A DNA stretch of 64,000 bases from Microcystis aeruginosa FD4 (GCF_009792235.1 NZ_CP046973.1:3472001-3536000), one strand, 5' to 3'; positions 53,826 to 61,221 are shown, numbered from the stretch's first letter. Made by a program: numbers and translations. Notes: generated from the letters alone by a model not told the origin.

Positions 53826-54092
53826 TGGCCGCTATTATTGATGGTAAAGGCGGAGATACCGTCGCCATCGAGGTTAGGATTACCTGCGGTGATATTGTAG
53901 GGTTAAGGGGTTATTATCGGCATCAGTGGCGTTAATTGTGCCGACAAGAGTGTTTAAGAGGCTATTTTCGGGAACGGTGAGGGTAGTATCGTAGAGGACT
54001 GGTGCGCTATTTTGGACGAATTCATAAGCACCTATATCAACTGTAGCACCGTTAATACGAGGGTTGCGGGCAAGGTCAAAGGGTATTGCTTT
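53816..54092 (-). pseudogene. fragment of the giant gene (cadherin and beta-helix end)
   Basis: These 277 bp match 46119-46391 of the giant gene in the same orientation (TTGATGGTAAAGGCGGAGAT, AGAGGCTATTTTCGGGAACG, GGTCAAAGGGTATTGCTT). A frameshift is present near 53900 (TAGGGTTAAGGGG versus TAGGTTAAAGGG). The fragment stops abruptly at 54092, directly next to the PIN-toxin stop. It shows that a fuller copy of the giant gene once stood here. Confidence 0.85.
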
Positions 54093-54093
54093 A

Positions 54094-54549
54094 TCAATTA
54101 GGAATAATATTTTGCCATAAATCAGCTTGGATAAATCGAGATAAATGACCTACATTCGTAGTGGCAATTATCACATCTGGAATAGATAGAGTTATCGCTT
54201 GTGCAACTAAAATCATATCACCGTCAATTGTCTTATCTCCTGCTGTGGGTTGTCCTTGTTGACGCGCTTGCGCCCAAAATAAGGCAGCTTGTCGCATTGT
54301 GTCCGTTGTAATGGGTAGATATTCTATCAATTCACATAACTCATCTAGTCGTTTAATTCCCTTAATCTTGTTAGCGCGTAATAATTCTCGGCGAACTTCA
54401 TAATCAGCTATTTCGGGAAGAATAACTCTAATACCTTCTTGAGTTAAAGTTTGCAGCCAACGAGTACAAGCTAGACTTTCATGCGATCGCTTAGGATTGG
54501 TAATTAAACCAATAATTCCAGTATCTAATAAAACAACTCGACTCACCAA
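54094..54549 (-). CDS. PIN-domain toxin (VapC-like)
   Basis: A 151-residue PIN nuclease: LLDTGIIGLITNPKRSHESL (first Asp), LPEIADYEVRRELLRANKIK (Glu), TIDGDMILVAQAITLSIPDV and IIATTNVGHLSRF (late acidic/Asn positions). Its start overlaps the end of the upstream antitoxin by 7 bp. It is typical of cyanobacterial PIN toxins of about 150 residues. It abuts the 53816-54092 fragment, suggesting that the TA module lies at a recombination boundary. Confidence 0.85.
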   Translation of the reverse strand: MVSRVVLLDTGIIGLITNPKRSHESLACTRWLQTLTQEGIRVILPEIADYEVRRELLRANKIKGIKRLDELCELIEYLPITTDTMRQAALFWAQARQQGQPTAGDKTIDGDMILVAQAITLSIPDVIIATTNVGHLSRFIQADLWQNIIPN

Positions 54550-54827
54550 GTTATCCCTTTTAATTGTGACGGAAATAAAGGACGATCAGATAAACGATCT
54601 TGATCGAGTACCTCAATTAAATATTCACCTGTTTCTTGTTGTTCTTGCTCATCTTCTTCATCGATCCAAGACTGAAGAAGGTTAACCAGTTTGATCTGTT
54701 TTTCTTGGGATAAAATGTTATCTGTGAGCAGTTTTAGAGCATAAGATTCTAGGGAAAGTCCCTGCTCTGTTGCTCGTTGGGTAAGATATTGCTCTATTTC
54801 CGGTGTTAGATTAAGGGTTAGTGCCAT
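54543..54827 (-). CDS. antitoxin partner of PIN toxin
   Basis: A 94-residue protein with MALTLNLTPEIEQYLTQRAT and EQGLSLESYALKLL, a ribbon-helix-helix-like N-terminus, followed by an acidic middle (SWIDEEDEQEQQETGEYLIE) and a tail (DRLSDRPLFPSQLKGITW) fit for toxin binding. It precedes and overlaps the toxin gene by 7 bp. Confidence 0.8.
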   Translation of the reverse strand: MALTLNLTPEIEQYLTQRATEQGLSLESYALKLLTDNILSQEKQIKLVNLLQSWIDEEDEQEQQETGEYLIEVLDQDRLSDRPLFPSQLKGITW

Positions 54828-54905
54828 AGTCGTTTTTTTTAGAGTTATTTCACCCCATTCTATCTTAACTAATCAGTTTTGTATTGAACAAAATCTACAC
54901 ACAGA

Positions 54906-54929
54906 GACGTAAACGCGATCGCTTACGTC
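54906..54929. terminator. hairpin after mini PEP-CTERM gene
   Basis: Arms GACGTAA / TTACGTC around ACGCGATCGC (containing a HIP1 octamer). The same hairpin type follows the other PEP-CTERM genes of this region. Confidence 0.5.
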
Positions 54930-54975
54930 CCCAATTCATCCTCAATCAAAGTTTACTGATTCAATAACCGGGAAA

Positions 54976-55127
54976 TCACCGCTTTTTAACCGCATTGCCT
55001 AGCATTAAACCACTAAGAGTTATAAAACCAATAAGGTTACTAGGTTCGGGAACGGAAATCGGGGGTGGAGGTGGTGGGGGAGGGGAACCATTACCTGTTG
55101 AACTGGATTTAACGTAAAGAATAGCCA
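54976..55127 (-). CDS. mini-fusion: giant-protein N-terminus, poly-Pro, PEP-CTERM anchor (50 aa)
   Basis: From ATG 55127 the frame reads MAILYVKSSSTGNGS, the start of the giant protein with one change, then eight prolines, then ISVPEPSNLIGFITLSGLML GNAVKKR, a PEP-CTERM anchor. The ribosome site and upstream cassette are those of the giant gene. So nearly all of a gene has been deleted, leaving start, spacer and anchor in frame. The anchor differs from the other PEP-CTERM copies here. Whether the 50-residue product is made or stable is unknown. Confidence 0.6.
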
Positions 55128-55590
55128 TGATATACCTCCTGTGAAAAAGATGGTACAGAGTCAATAGGGAATCCACCCGAAACTTAGTTCGAGTTAGATA
55201 AAGTTGATAAGCAAGCGAATAGTGGAGAAAACTGTCTCTAAAGACAGCAAAACCATTAATCAAGCTGAGATGTCAGAAAATTTAGCACTGGTTAGGGATG
55301 ATGCTTAGATTGTAGAGGCGAATAATTATAAGCTCCGTTTATTTTTTTTTCATTCATCAGCAGAGCTTATTAAATAAACCATGCAGAGAGAAAATATCTG
55401 GTATAATCCCACTTCTGAGAAAATTTACCTAGAGATAAGCCGATTTGTGTTGCTGAGGCTATATTTTGATTAACTTTTGTCAATTTATTCGGAGAATCAA
55501 GTTATTTTGTCATCAGTTAAGGTAGGGAGATGACTACAGCCTTATCATCGGGGTCAGCCATGGGAATTTGGCCGCTATTATGGATTGTCT
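55128..55590 (-). repeat. upstream cassette copy C
   Basis: Near-identical to 49334-49796 with scattered substitutions (e.g. GATGGTACAGAGTC near the ribosome site). The identity continues through the following UPF0175 start (to 55821), so copies A and C share more than 680 bp. Confidence 0.87.
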
Positions 55591-55648
55591 GGCTATAATA
55601 TAATAATTAATATTGACATATTTGCCCACTCAATTCAATCGACTTATC

Positions 55649-55912
55649 ATGAGTATTGTTATTTCTAACGAGATGATACAAGCTACTGGTAAAACAGAAA
55701 ATTTACTGAAGCTTGACCTAGCTATTATTATGTTTAAAGATTATCACATTAGCAGTGCTAAAGCTGCTGATTTTGCGGGTTTATCTTTAATCGAATTTCG
55801 TCAAGAATTAGCCAAAAGAGACGTAAATGCTATCGCTCACGTCCCCTCCAAACATCAATTAATCATCGTTATTGTCGTCTTGTTTGTGCTTTTTAGAAAA
55901 CAATGCCCCTAA
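55649..55912 (+). pseudogene. truncated UPF0175 antitoxin fused to PEP-CTERM 3' region
   Basis: Codons 1-57 are the same as in the intact antitoxin at 49856 (to AKRD). At the bases AAAAGAGA (55814-55821) the sequence jumps to what lies after the DUF3368 toxin in the intact copy (50644-50651). The frame then runs antisense through the end of the PEP-CTERM gene (VNAIAHVPSKHQLI) to 55912. The antitoxin C-terminus and the whole toxin are deleted. Confidence 0.9.
55818..55846. terminator. hairpin after PEP-CTERM fusion gene
   Basis: Identical to the hairpin at 50648-50676 and placed the same distance (12 bp) after the stop codon of the minus-strand PEP-CTERM gene. Confidence 0.5.
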
Positions 55913-57355
55913 TCCTAGTGTTACTATTCCTAGAATTGTAGAAGGTTCGGGAATAGGTGTTGTAGATTCAGGGATATTAGAGATAGGAGAAGGTTGAATT
56001 TGAAATTCAGCAATAAAGCTTCCTGTGTTATCGCCGTAAAATCCAACGGGAATTTCTCCTGTAGAAGAAACACCAGGTCCATCAAAAAAGCCTAAAAAAA
56101 GTCGGGTTGCTTTTTCTGGTACATTAAATTTCTGAATATCACCGAAGCCTGTTCCTGTTAGTCCGTCTCCAATGAAAAATGTTTGTTTTAGCAGTGGTGA
56201 TAGCTCTTTAAAATTGTAATTTCCACTAAAATTTAAAGGGTTAGGTGCTGGAGATGTTGGTGTTGAATTATCTAGAAAGACACCGACTAAATATCTACCT
56301 ATTCCCTCACCAATTATACCTGAGATTCCATTTAGAGATGGGTGAAAATAAGCTCCTTTAGTAACATCTCTGATATCTGCACCATCAGGTCCATTAGACA
56401 AAGGAACACCATAATTAATAATCCCTGTGATTTGGGAAAAGGTAAGAACTTGTTTTGCGGCTGCTGAAAAATTATAGACTGGAGGTAAGATTCCAGCACC
56501 GCCAACTTGAGATGGCGGAATACTCTGTCCAGCACCATAGATATTTGACTGAGCATTAACATTCATAGTTACTGCTTGAGCAAAATTATTTCCTCCAAGA
56601 ATAGTCAGAGAAAACGTTATAACTCCAAAAGCCAAAGCATTTCGCAAACTATAAAATAAATTATAATCCCCTGCATCCAAAGCAGGAGAACCCGATTTTA
56701 AGCGTAAATCATCCCCTTTCGCATTCACAAACAGAGGATTATTATCCGTCGCACCCGTAAACCCTCCCCCTTGGATAATACTATTCGTAGTCGCCGTGTT
56801 GTACTCAAACACCGTATCAATCAGAACAGGATTACTGCCATTCTCGTTATATAAAGCACCTCCATTTGTTCCATTATTATCGCGGAAAGTGATATTTCTC
56901 AGGGTTGGACTAGCACCCGAAACATACATCCCACCCCCATCATCTTGATTTCCCGTTGTACCATTGGCATTACCACCAGTAATAGTAAACCCATCCAGAA
57001 TAGAACTGTTACCCAGAGGAGTAGAAATCGTACCCGTCGCGCTTACGACGTGATACGCATTATCCGCAATCCCCGCTATACCAATTTCACCACTTAAAAT
57101 AGTGACATTAGTGGTAATATTACGCTGATTTAGGGCAGTTTCCGTTCCTGCAAACCCGCCATAGATTGCTACATTATTTTTCAGGGTAAAGCTTGCAGTT
57201 CTGTCGGTTCCCGTAGTCGGTTTATAAGTACCCGCCGCTATCCAAATCTCATCCCCTGATTGTGCGGCAGTGATAGCACTTGTTAAACTGCCATAAGCAT
57301 TATTCCAAGCGGAACCATTACCTGTTGAACCAGACTTAACGTAGATGATAGCCAT
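55859..57355 (-). CDS. beta-helix N-terminus fused to PEP-CTERM protein with internal signal peptide (498 aa)
   Basis: Residues 1-232 follow the giant protein (MAIIYVKSGSTGNGSAWNNA; GGNANGTTGNQDDGGGMYV; LKSGSPALDAGDY) with an internal shortening after EYNTATT. At NLFYSLRNALAFGVITFSLT ILGGNNFAQA (about 233-262) a full signal peptide is embedded, then a passenger (VTMNVNAQSNIYGAGQSIPP; LFLGFFDGPGVSSTGEIPVG) and an anchor IPEPSTILGIVTLGLGALFS KKHKQDDNNDD. The passenger was evidently a stand-alone exported PEP-CTERM protein. The frame is intact across the join. It could be exported only if the internal signal acts as a membrane signal-anchor or translation starts inside (inference). Confidence 0.85.
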   Translation of the reverse strand: MAIIYVKSGSTGNGSAWNNAYGSLTSAITAAQSGDEIWIAAGTYKPTTGTDRTASFTLKNNVAIYGGFAGTETALNQRNITTNVTILSGEIGIAGIADNAYHVVSATGTISTPLGNSSILDGFTITGGNANGTTGNQDDGGGMYVSGASPTLRNITFRDNNGTNGGALYNENGSNPVLIDTVFEYNTATTNSIIQGGGFTGATDNNPLFVNAKGDDLRLKSGSPALDAGDYNLFYSLRNALAFGVITFSLTILGGNNFAQAVTMNVNAQSNIYGAGQSIPPSQVGGAGILPPVYNFSAAAKQVLTFSQITGIINYGVPLSNGPDGADIRDVTKGAYFHPSLNGISGIIGEGIGRYLVGVFLDNSTPTSPAPNPLNFSGNYNFKELSPLLKQTFFIGDGLTGTGFGDIQKFNVPEKATRLFLGFFDGPGVSSTGEIPVGFYGDNTGSFIAEFQIQPSPISNIPESTTPIPEPSTILGIVTLGLGALFSKKHKQDDNNDD

Positions 57356-57954
57356 GATATACCTCGTGTGAAAAAGACGGTAGAGAGTTGATAGGGAATA
57401 TCGACCCGAAACTTAGTTCGAGTTAGATAGGGCTTGCTGAATAAATGTGAAATGTAGGCAAGGTAAGGGTTTTGTGGCTTTTCTTGCGAAACAGGTGCAA
57501 GATTTTGAGAGAATCGTCGTTTAAAACCTTGCGTTTTCATCGGCCCGCGTCCTGTAGGGGCGAAGCATTCGGGCAATAACCTATCGGTGAAACCGTAGAT
57601 TTTCTATCCGAATGCTTCGCCCGTACTTTTTGCTGCAAACCCTAGATAAAGTTGATAAGTAAGCGAATAGTGGAGAAAACTGTCTCTAAAGACAGCAAAA
57701 CCATTAATCAAGCTGAGATGTCAGAAAATTTAGCACTGGTTAGGGATGATGCTTAGATTGTAGAGGCGAATAATTATAAGCTCCGTTTATTTTTTTTTCA
57801 TTCATCAGCAGAGCTTATTAAATAAATCGAGCAGAGAGAAAATATCTGGTATAATCCCACTTCTGAGAAAATTTACCTAGAGATAAGCCGATTTGTGTTG
57901 CTGAGGCTATATTTTGATTAACTTTTCTCAATTTATTCGGAGAATCAAGTTATT
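57356..57954 (-). repeat. upstream cassette copy D, part 1
   Basis: Same as copy A but carrying an insertion at 57430-57642 and broken again at 57954 by a second element; it resumes at 58264-58290. Confidence 0.85.
57430..57642. mobile_element. MITE-like element, GGGCTTGC/GCAAACCC ends, 6-bp duplication
   Basis: A 213-bp insertion, absent from cassette copies A-C, flanked by TAGATA on both sides (57424-57429, 57643-57648). Ends are GGGCTTGCTGAATAAATG and TTTTTGCTGCAAACCC. The comparison with empty sites in the other copies proves it is an insertion. Related to 38178-38369. Confidence 0.9.
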
Positions 57955-58263
57955 GGCTCTCCTCGACTTTGTGTGATAATCGGTGCTTATCATTCGTAGG
58001 AGTCTTGCCAGACAAGGCTTTAAAGACTATATTTCCCGAAAATTATCGGCTGCATCTCCTATTTATGACTTTCCCTCACCTATGGTGAGCAGCAGCAGTT
58101 ATTCAAAGAGGGCGAATGCAATTCGCCCCTACAATAATATGATTGCGCCAATGGTAGGGGCGCACCGCGTGCGCCCAAAATCTCCTCTAGATATTTCGAC
58201 AAAATTGAGATGCACCCAAATTATCCCTATTCTTCTTCCTTTCACACAAAAACCAGAAGAGCC
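57955..58263. mobile_element. MITE, GGCTCTTCT family, with nested palindromic interior, 7-bp duplication
   Basis: A 309-bp insertion with ends GGCTCTCCTCGACTTTGTGT and TTCACACAAAAACCAGAAGAGCC in parts; flanked by AGTTATT (57948-57954, 58264-58270). The uninterrupted site is present in copies A-C, proving insertion. Its centre (58070-58230) matches the interior of the TACCATTTTTC element at 32505-32746 in inverted orientation, so it is a composite. Confidence 0.92.
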
Positions 58264-58377
58264 AGTTATTTTGTCATCAGTTAAGGTAGGGACATTAATC
58301 GGGCCTTATCATCGGGGTCAGTTAATGGCGGGTTATACTAGAAGTCAAATCCTTTCCGTTATTTATTTGTTAACAAA

Positions 58378-58635
58378 ATGACACGAGATACTTTACACAC
58401 AAGCACTCGGGTTTTACCCGGTAACAAAATAGAAATTCAAACTCCTGAACTAGCGGTTGGTGAAATAGTTGAGGTTTTTATTGTTTCTTCAACTTCTGAA
58501 AATGATCAAGATAAAAATGAATCTGACCCGCTAATTGGTTTGTTCAGAGGTTCTCCAGATTTAGCAACTCAATCTGAAGAAATTTTACAACAGGAGATTA
58601 AAGAAAATTCAGGATGGACATGGAAAGAAAAATAA
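58378..58635 (+). CDS. antitoxin-like protein upstream of PIN toxin
   Basis: An 85-residue protein: LHTSTRVLPGNKIEIQTPEL then AVGEIVEVFIVS resembles the short beta-sheet N-terminus of AbrB-like antitoxins, followed by an acidic tail (SSTSENDQDKNESDPLIGLF; EEILQQEIKENSGWTWKEK). It overlaps the PIN gene start by 22 bp. It begins just beyond the mosaic cassette D. Confidence 0.75.
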   Translation: MTRDTLHTSTRVLPGNKIEIQTPELAVGEIVEVFIVSSTSENDQDKNESDPLIGLFRGSPDLATQSEEILQQEIKENSGWTWKEK

Positions 58636-58985
58636 CAATAAGTGATACAGGATTTGTAGTTGCTTTGCTAAATCAATCAGATATAAAACATAGTGATGTC
58701 GTAGCTATTTATCAGAACTATCAGCAAATATTATTACCCCAAACAGTTTTAGCAGAAGTCGCTTATTTAGTAGGTCGTAGTGCAGGTGTTAGCACTGTTG
58801 CGGCTTTTTTAAAAGGATTGTCTGCAAGTCGGTTTCATTTAATTCCTTTAAGTGAAACTGATGTAATTCGAGTATCTGAGATTTTAGAAGAATACAAAGA
58901 TAGTCGTATTGATTTTGTTGATGCAACTGTAATGGCGATCGCTGAAAGGCTTAAAATTACTCTTGTATTAACATTAGATCGCTGA
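58614..58985 (+). CDS. PIN-domain toxin, C-terminus short
   Basis: A 123-residue PIN protein: ITISDTGFVVALLNQSDIKH (first Asp), LPQTVLAEVAYLVGRSAGVS (Glu), RIDFVDATVMAIAERLKITL (two acids), ending LVLTLDR then TGA. Homologues usually continue beyond TLDRRxF with about ten more residues; here a frame just after reads DFIPRKGEYLVEK, so a small frameshift may have cut the tail. All four catalytic acidic positions are before the stop. Confidence 0.8.
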   Translation: MDMERKITISDTGFVVALLNQSDIKHSDVVAIYQNYQQILLPQTVLAEVAYLVGRSAGVSTVAAFLKGLSASRFHLIPLSETDVIRVSEILEEYKDSRIDFVDATVMAIAERLKITLVLTLDR

Positions 58986-59139
58986 TATTCTGGTCGGATT
59001 TCATCCCCCGCAAAGGTGAGTATCTTGTCGAAAAATCTAGCGGGGGCATTGATCCGACATTTTAGGTAACTAAAGACCTTTTTTTTGGTAAGATCAAAGC
59101 TAAACTAACCATCACGCCTCCTTGAGGAAAGATTTATTT

Positions 59140-59427
59140 ATGAGCGATATAGGGTTTATTTTGACGATAATCAACAATTTCCTGCAAATTTACTCGGTAA
59201 TCCTAATTGTTAGGGTTTTACTGACTTGGTTCCAAAATGCCGGTTGGGCCTATCAGATTATGTCTTTTCTCAGTCCGATTACCGATCCCTATTTAAACCT
59301 CTTTCGCTCGATTATCCCACCCCTAGGCGGGATGGACTTGTCCCCGATCCTCGCTTTCCTGCTGCTCAACGTCGTTCAGAGTGTCGTAGCCACAGGAGCC
59401 AGCAGTCTGGTCAGTAGCAGTTTCTAA
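59140..59427 (+). CDS. YggT-family membrane protein
   Basis: From ATG 59140 (MSDIGFILTIINNFLQIYSV, 95 residues), with GAGGAAAG before it. Two hydrophobic hairpins: the first to LIVRVLLTWFQNAGW, then the YggT signature SFLSPITDPYLNLFRSIIPP, and LAFLLLNVVQSVVATGASSL. The family (CcmB-like YCF19 relatives) acts in membrane protein or thylakoid organisation; the exact role is unclear. Convergent with the next gene, overlapping its stop by 4 bp. Confidence 0.87.
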   Translation: MSDIGFILTIINNFLQIYSVILIVRVLLTWFQNAGWAYQIMSFLSPITDPYLNLFRSIIPPLGGMDLSPILAFLLLNVVQSVVATGASSLVSSSF

Positions 59428-59864
59428 ATCCGCGGATCAACACTACTGGTAAAACCAGAAGCTTTGAATTTTTCCAGTCGCAAGGGGGTTGGTTGATTGG
59501 TAGAAACAGAAATTCTGATCTCGAAATCACTAATCCCCGGTGGCACTTCTGGAATTGCCCCGACTCGGCTACGATTTTGTAAAGCTGGTTCCCCGTTAGC
59601 ATCGTAAATCCGACCAAAAACATCGGCATCATAGACGGTTTTTCCAGAATTATTTTTAGCTTTGCCAGTGATTAAAAAACAATTAGCCGGAAAACTGGTT
59701 CCCCCACTGGTGACACTCCCCTCGGCTAATTCCGGGGGACAGTCTTTATAAGATACATCTAATAGTTGAATTGGGGTCAAAGCTTGAGCAGTAGGGATGA
59801 TAAGCCAGCTAGACAGCCAGAAAAGAACGGAAAGCAGCAAAACGGTGAGCGAGCGTGATGTCAT
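59424..59864 (-). CDS. secreted protein of unknown function (146 aa)
   Basis: A signal peptide (MTSRSLTVLLLSVLFWLSSW LIIPTAQA, cleaved near 28) precedes a mature domain with C42 and C62, which may pair, and a beta pattern (NCFLITGKAKNNSGKTVYDA; DVFGRIYDANGEPALQNRSR; PGISDFEIRISVSTNQPTPL). This pattern resembles FxLYD-like extracytoplasmic domains seen in many cyanobacterial secreted proteins, but I do not assign a family. Confidence 0.7.
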   Translation of the reverse strand: MTSRSLTVLLLSVLFWLSSWLIIPTAQALTPIQLLDVSYKDCPPELAEGSVTSGGTSFPANCFLITGKAKNNSGKTVYDADVFGRIYDANGEPALQNRSRVGAIPEVPPGISDFEIRISVSTNQPTPLRLEKFKASGFTSSVDPRI

Positions 59865-59959
59865 AGATGAGTGATTTTACGGTATGATTTCCCCAATACT
59901 TAGATTATCGTCGATCGTCACCATTTAAAATCAACTTTTTGAGGACTTTCATCGAAAAT

Positions 59960-60303
59960 TTTGGGTGGGAAACCCCGCCGTTCTAGGTTGGCTTTACGTT
60001 AGAATTAAAAAGACCGTCTCGAAAACCAAGTGGGCGGACAGCACCTTGAAAACTCGGCTTAGGGGGTTCCGTTCAGAAAAGCTTGTCCTGGTAAAAAGTC
60101 GCGCGCAACAAGTACAAGAAGCGTTTAGTCAGAACCGTACCGTGGGACACAAGGAATCGGGCTTCTGAAAGGTCGCGAAAGTCTGTGGACTTTGTGTAAG
60201 ACAGTACATGGTTTTTTAACCGTGGTATGCAACGGTGGTTGAAGCAGAAACTTAAATCGTGAGGTTTAGGAATCGCCGCACTTTTAGGGCGGCGAGGATG
60301 TCA
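59960..60303 (+). mobile_element. IS200/IS605-like right-end remnant (possible omega-RNA relic)
   Basis: No protein is recognised in 59960-60303, but the last part has the look of the right end of a TnpB-type element: TGAAGCAGAAACTTAAATCG, then GAATCGCCGCACTTTTAGGG and GATGTCAA, with a hairpin CGCCGC/GCGGCG (60274-60294). Upstream bases are rich in short stems, as in guide RNAs of TnpB. The assignment is by resemblance only and the left part is not identified. Confidence 0.35.
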
Positions 60304-60504
60304 AGGATCGAGATGAGATTGAAACTCCCCTCAAAGTCGCCTTTCTCCAGTGTGAGGCTTGATCCTGTCGAGTTAATGAACAACAAAAAGAAATTTTGTT
60401 AGAGGGGTGAGGGAGGAACAACAAACTCTCAAGAACTGAAGTCTCCCTCTCCGGGGAGAGGGGTTGAGGGGGAGATATTTCAGTACCCTTGTTATTTCGG
60501 TAAT
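60304..60504. other. gene-free intergenic stretch
   Basis: No gene is seen. A near-palindrome CTCCCTCTCCGGGGAGAGGGG (60443-60463) followed by TTGAGGGGGAG is present 42 bp downstream of ndhN's stop on the minus strand and could act as a terminator or be a common small repeat. Confidence 0.5.
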
Positions 60505-60981
60505 TTAGGCAGCGATTAAAGATTTGCTCAAAGGTTGCCAACGGAAATATCTTTCCCCACCCAATTCGAGGACAAATTTTAACCTGGTTTCCTGTTGACT
60601 AAGATTAATTAAGTATTGTTTTTCTTGCGAGGATAAAACAAAACTTTCAATAATCCAAATCACTAAACCTTTAGATTTGGGAGGTAAATTTTCCAATTGA
60701 TAGGTAGCAATGGGAGGAACAAAATAAACCGGTCCCACGGCTGCTTCCCGACCAATATTTTTTTTACCTAAATGGGGGGGACGGACTCCATGAATGCCGG
60801 TAAGATAGGCACTTAAATCGCCTAAACCTCTAGCGGTGATATGCAGGACATTATAACCAGTGGCCCGTAAACGTCTTTGATAGCGTCCCTCGTAACCCCC
60901 TTCTAAGGGTGCGTAAACGCCTAAAGCACCGTATTGTTCCAGATCGCGAATAAATGGTTTTCCTGTGGTCAGTAATGCCAT
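60505..60981 (-). CDS. ndhN: NAD(P)H-quinone oxidoreductase subunit N
   Basis: NdhN is a hydrophilic subunit of the cyanobacterial NDH-1 complex, on the cytosolic arm where ferredoxin-driven electrons enter, serving respiration and cyclic electron flow. The 158-residue sequence has the family hallmarks: MALLTTGKPFIRDLEQYGAL GVYAPLEGGYEGRYQRRLRA, ITARGLGDLSAYLTGIHGVR PPHLGKK and PVYFVPPIATYQLENLPPKS. The start ATG is unambiguous. Confidence 0.96.
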   Translation of the reverse strand: MALLTTGKPFIRDLEQYGALGVYAPLEGGYEGRYQRRLRATGYNVLHITARGLGDLSAYLTGIHGVRPPHLGKKNIGREAAVGPVYFVPPIATYQLENLPPKSKGLVIWIIESFVLSSQEKQYLINLSQQETRLKFVLELGGERYFRWQPLSKSLIAA

Positions 60982-61107
60982 AGCTAGTAAAAAAAATCTT
61001 TTTCCCTATAATCGCACGTTTTGTTAAGTTGTGCGTCAGGTGAACAGAAAAAGACTTAGGATCAAAGATAGAGAGGGACAATCGCTACTCTCTCCCGAGG
61101 AGGTAAT

Positions 61108-61221
61108 ATGTTTCACGATCTCCTTTATCCCAACGGACTGCTTTATATCCTGATTAAACTAACTGTTTTAGCTTTAGCAGTCTTGCTCTGGTTTATGGTC
61201 GTTTCGGCCCCGGCTGTCTGA
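61108..61221 (+). CDS. 37-residue single-helix membrane peptide
   Basis: ATG 61108 follows a strong ribosome site (GAGGAGGTAAT) and opens 37 codons: MFHDLLYPNGLLYILIKLTV LALAVLLWFMVVSAPAV, one long membrane helix. It is divergent from ndhN with 126 bp between starts. Small single-helix subunits (NdhP, NdhQ, cytochrome b6f and photosystem small subunits) have this size, but I cannot match it to one. The strong ribosome site makes it a likely real gene. Confidence 0.6.
   Translation: MFHDLLYPNGLLYILIKLTVLALAVLLWFMVVSAPAV

Noticed and set aside
57983..58381. 132-codon ORF before the last TA pair
   Set aside because: It reads through a composite MITE with palindromes; the residues show no protein-like pattern.
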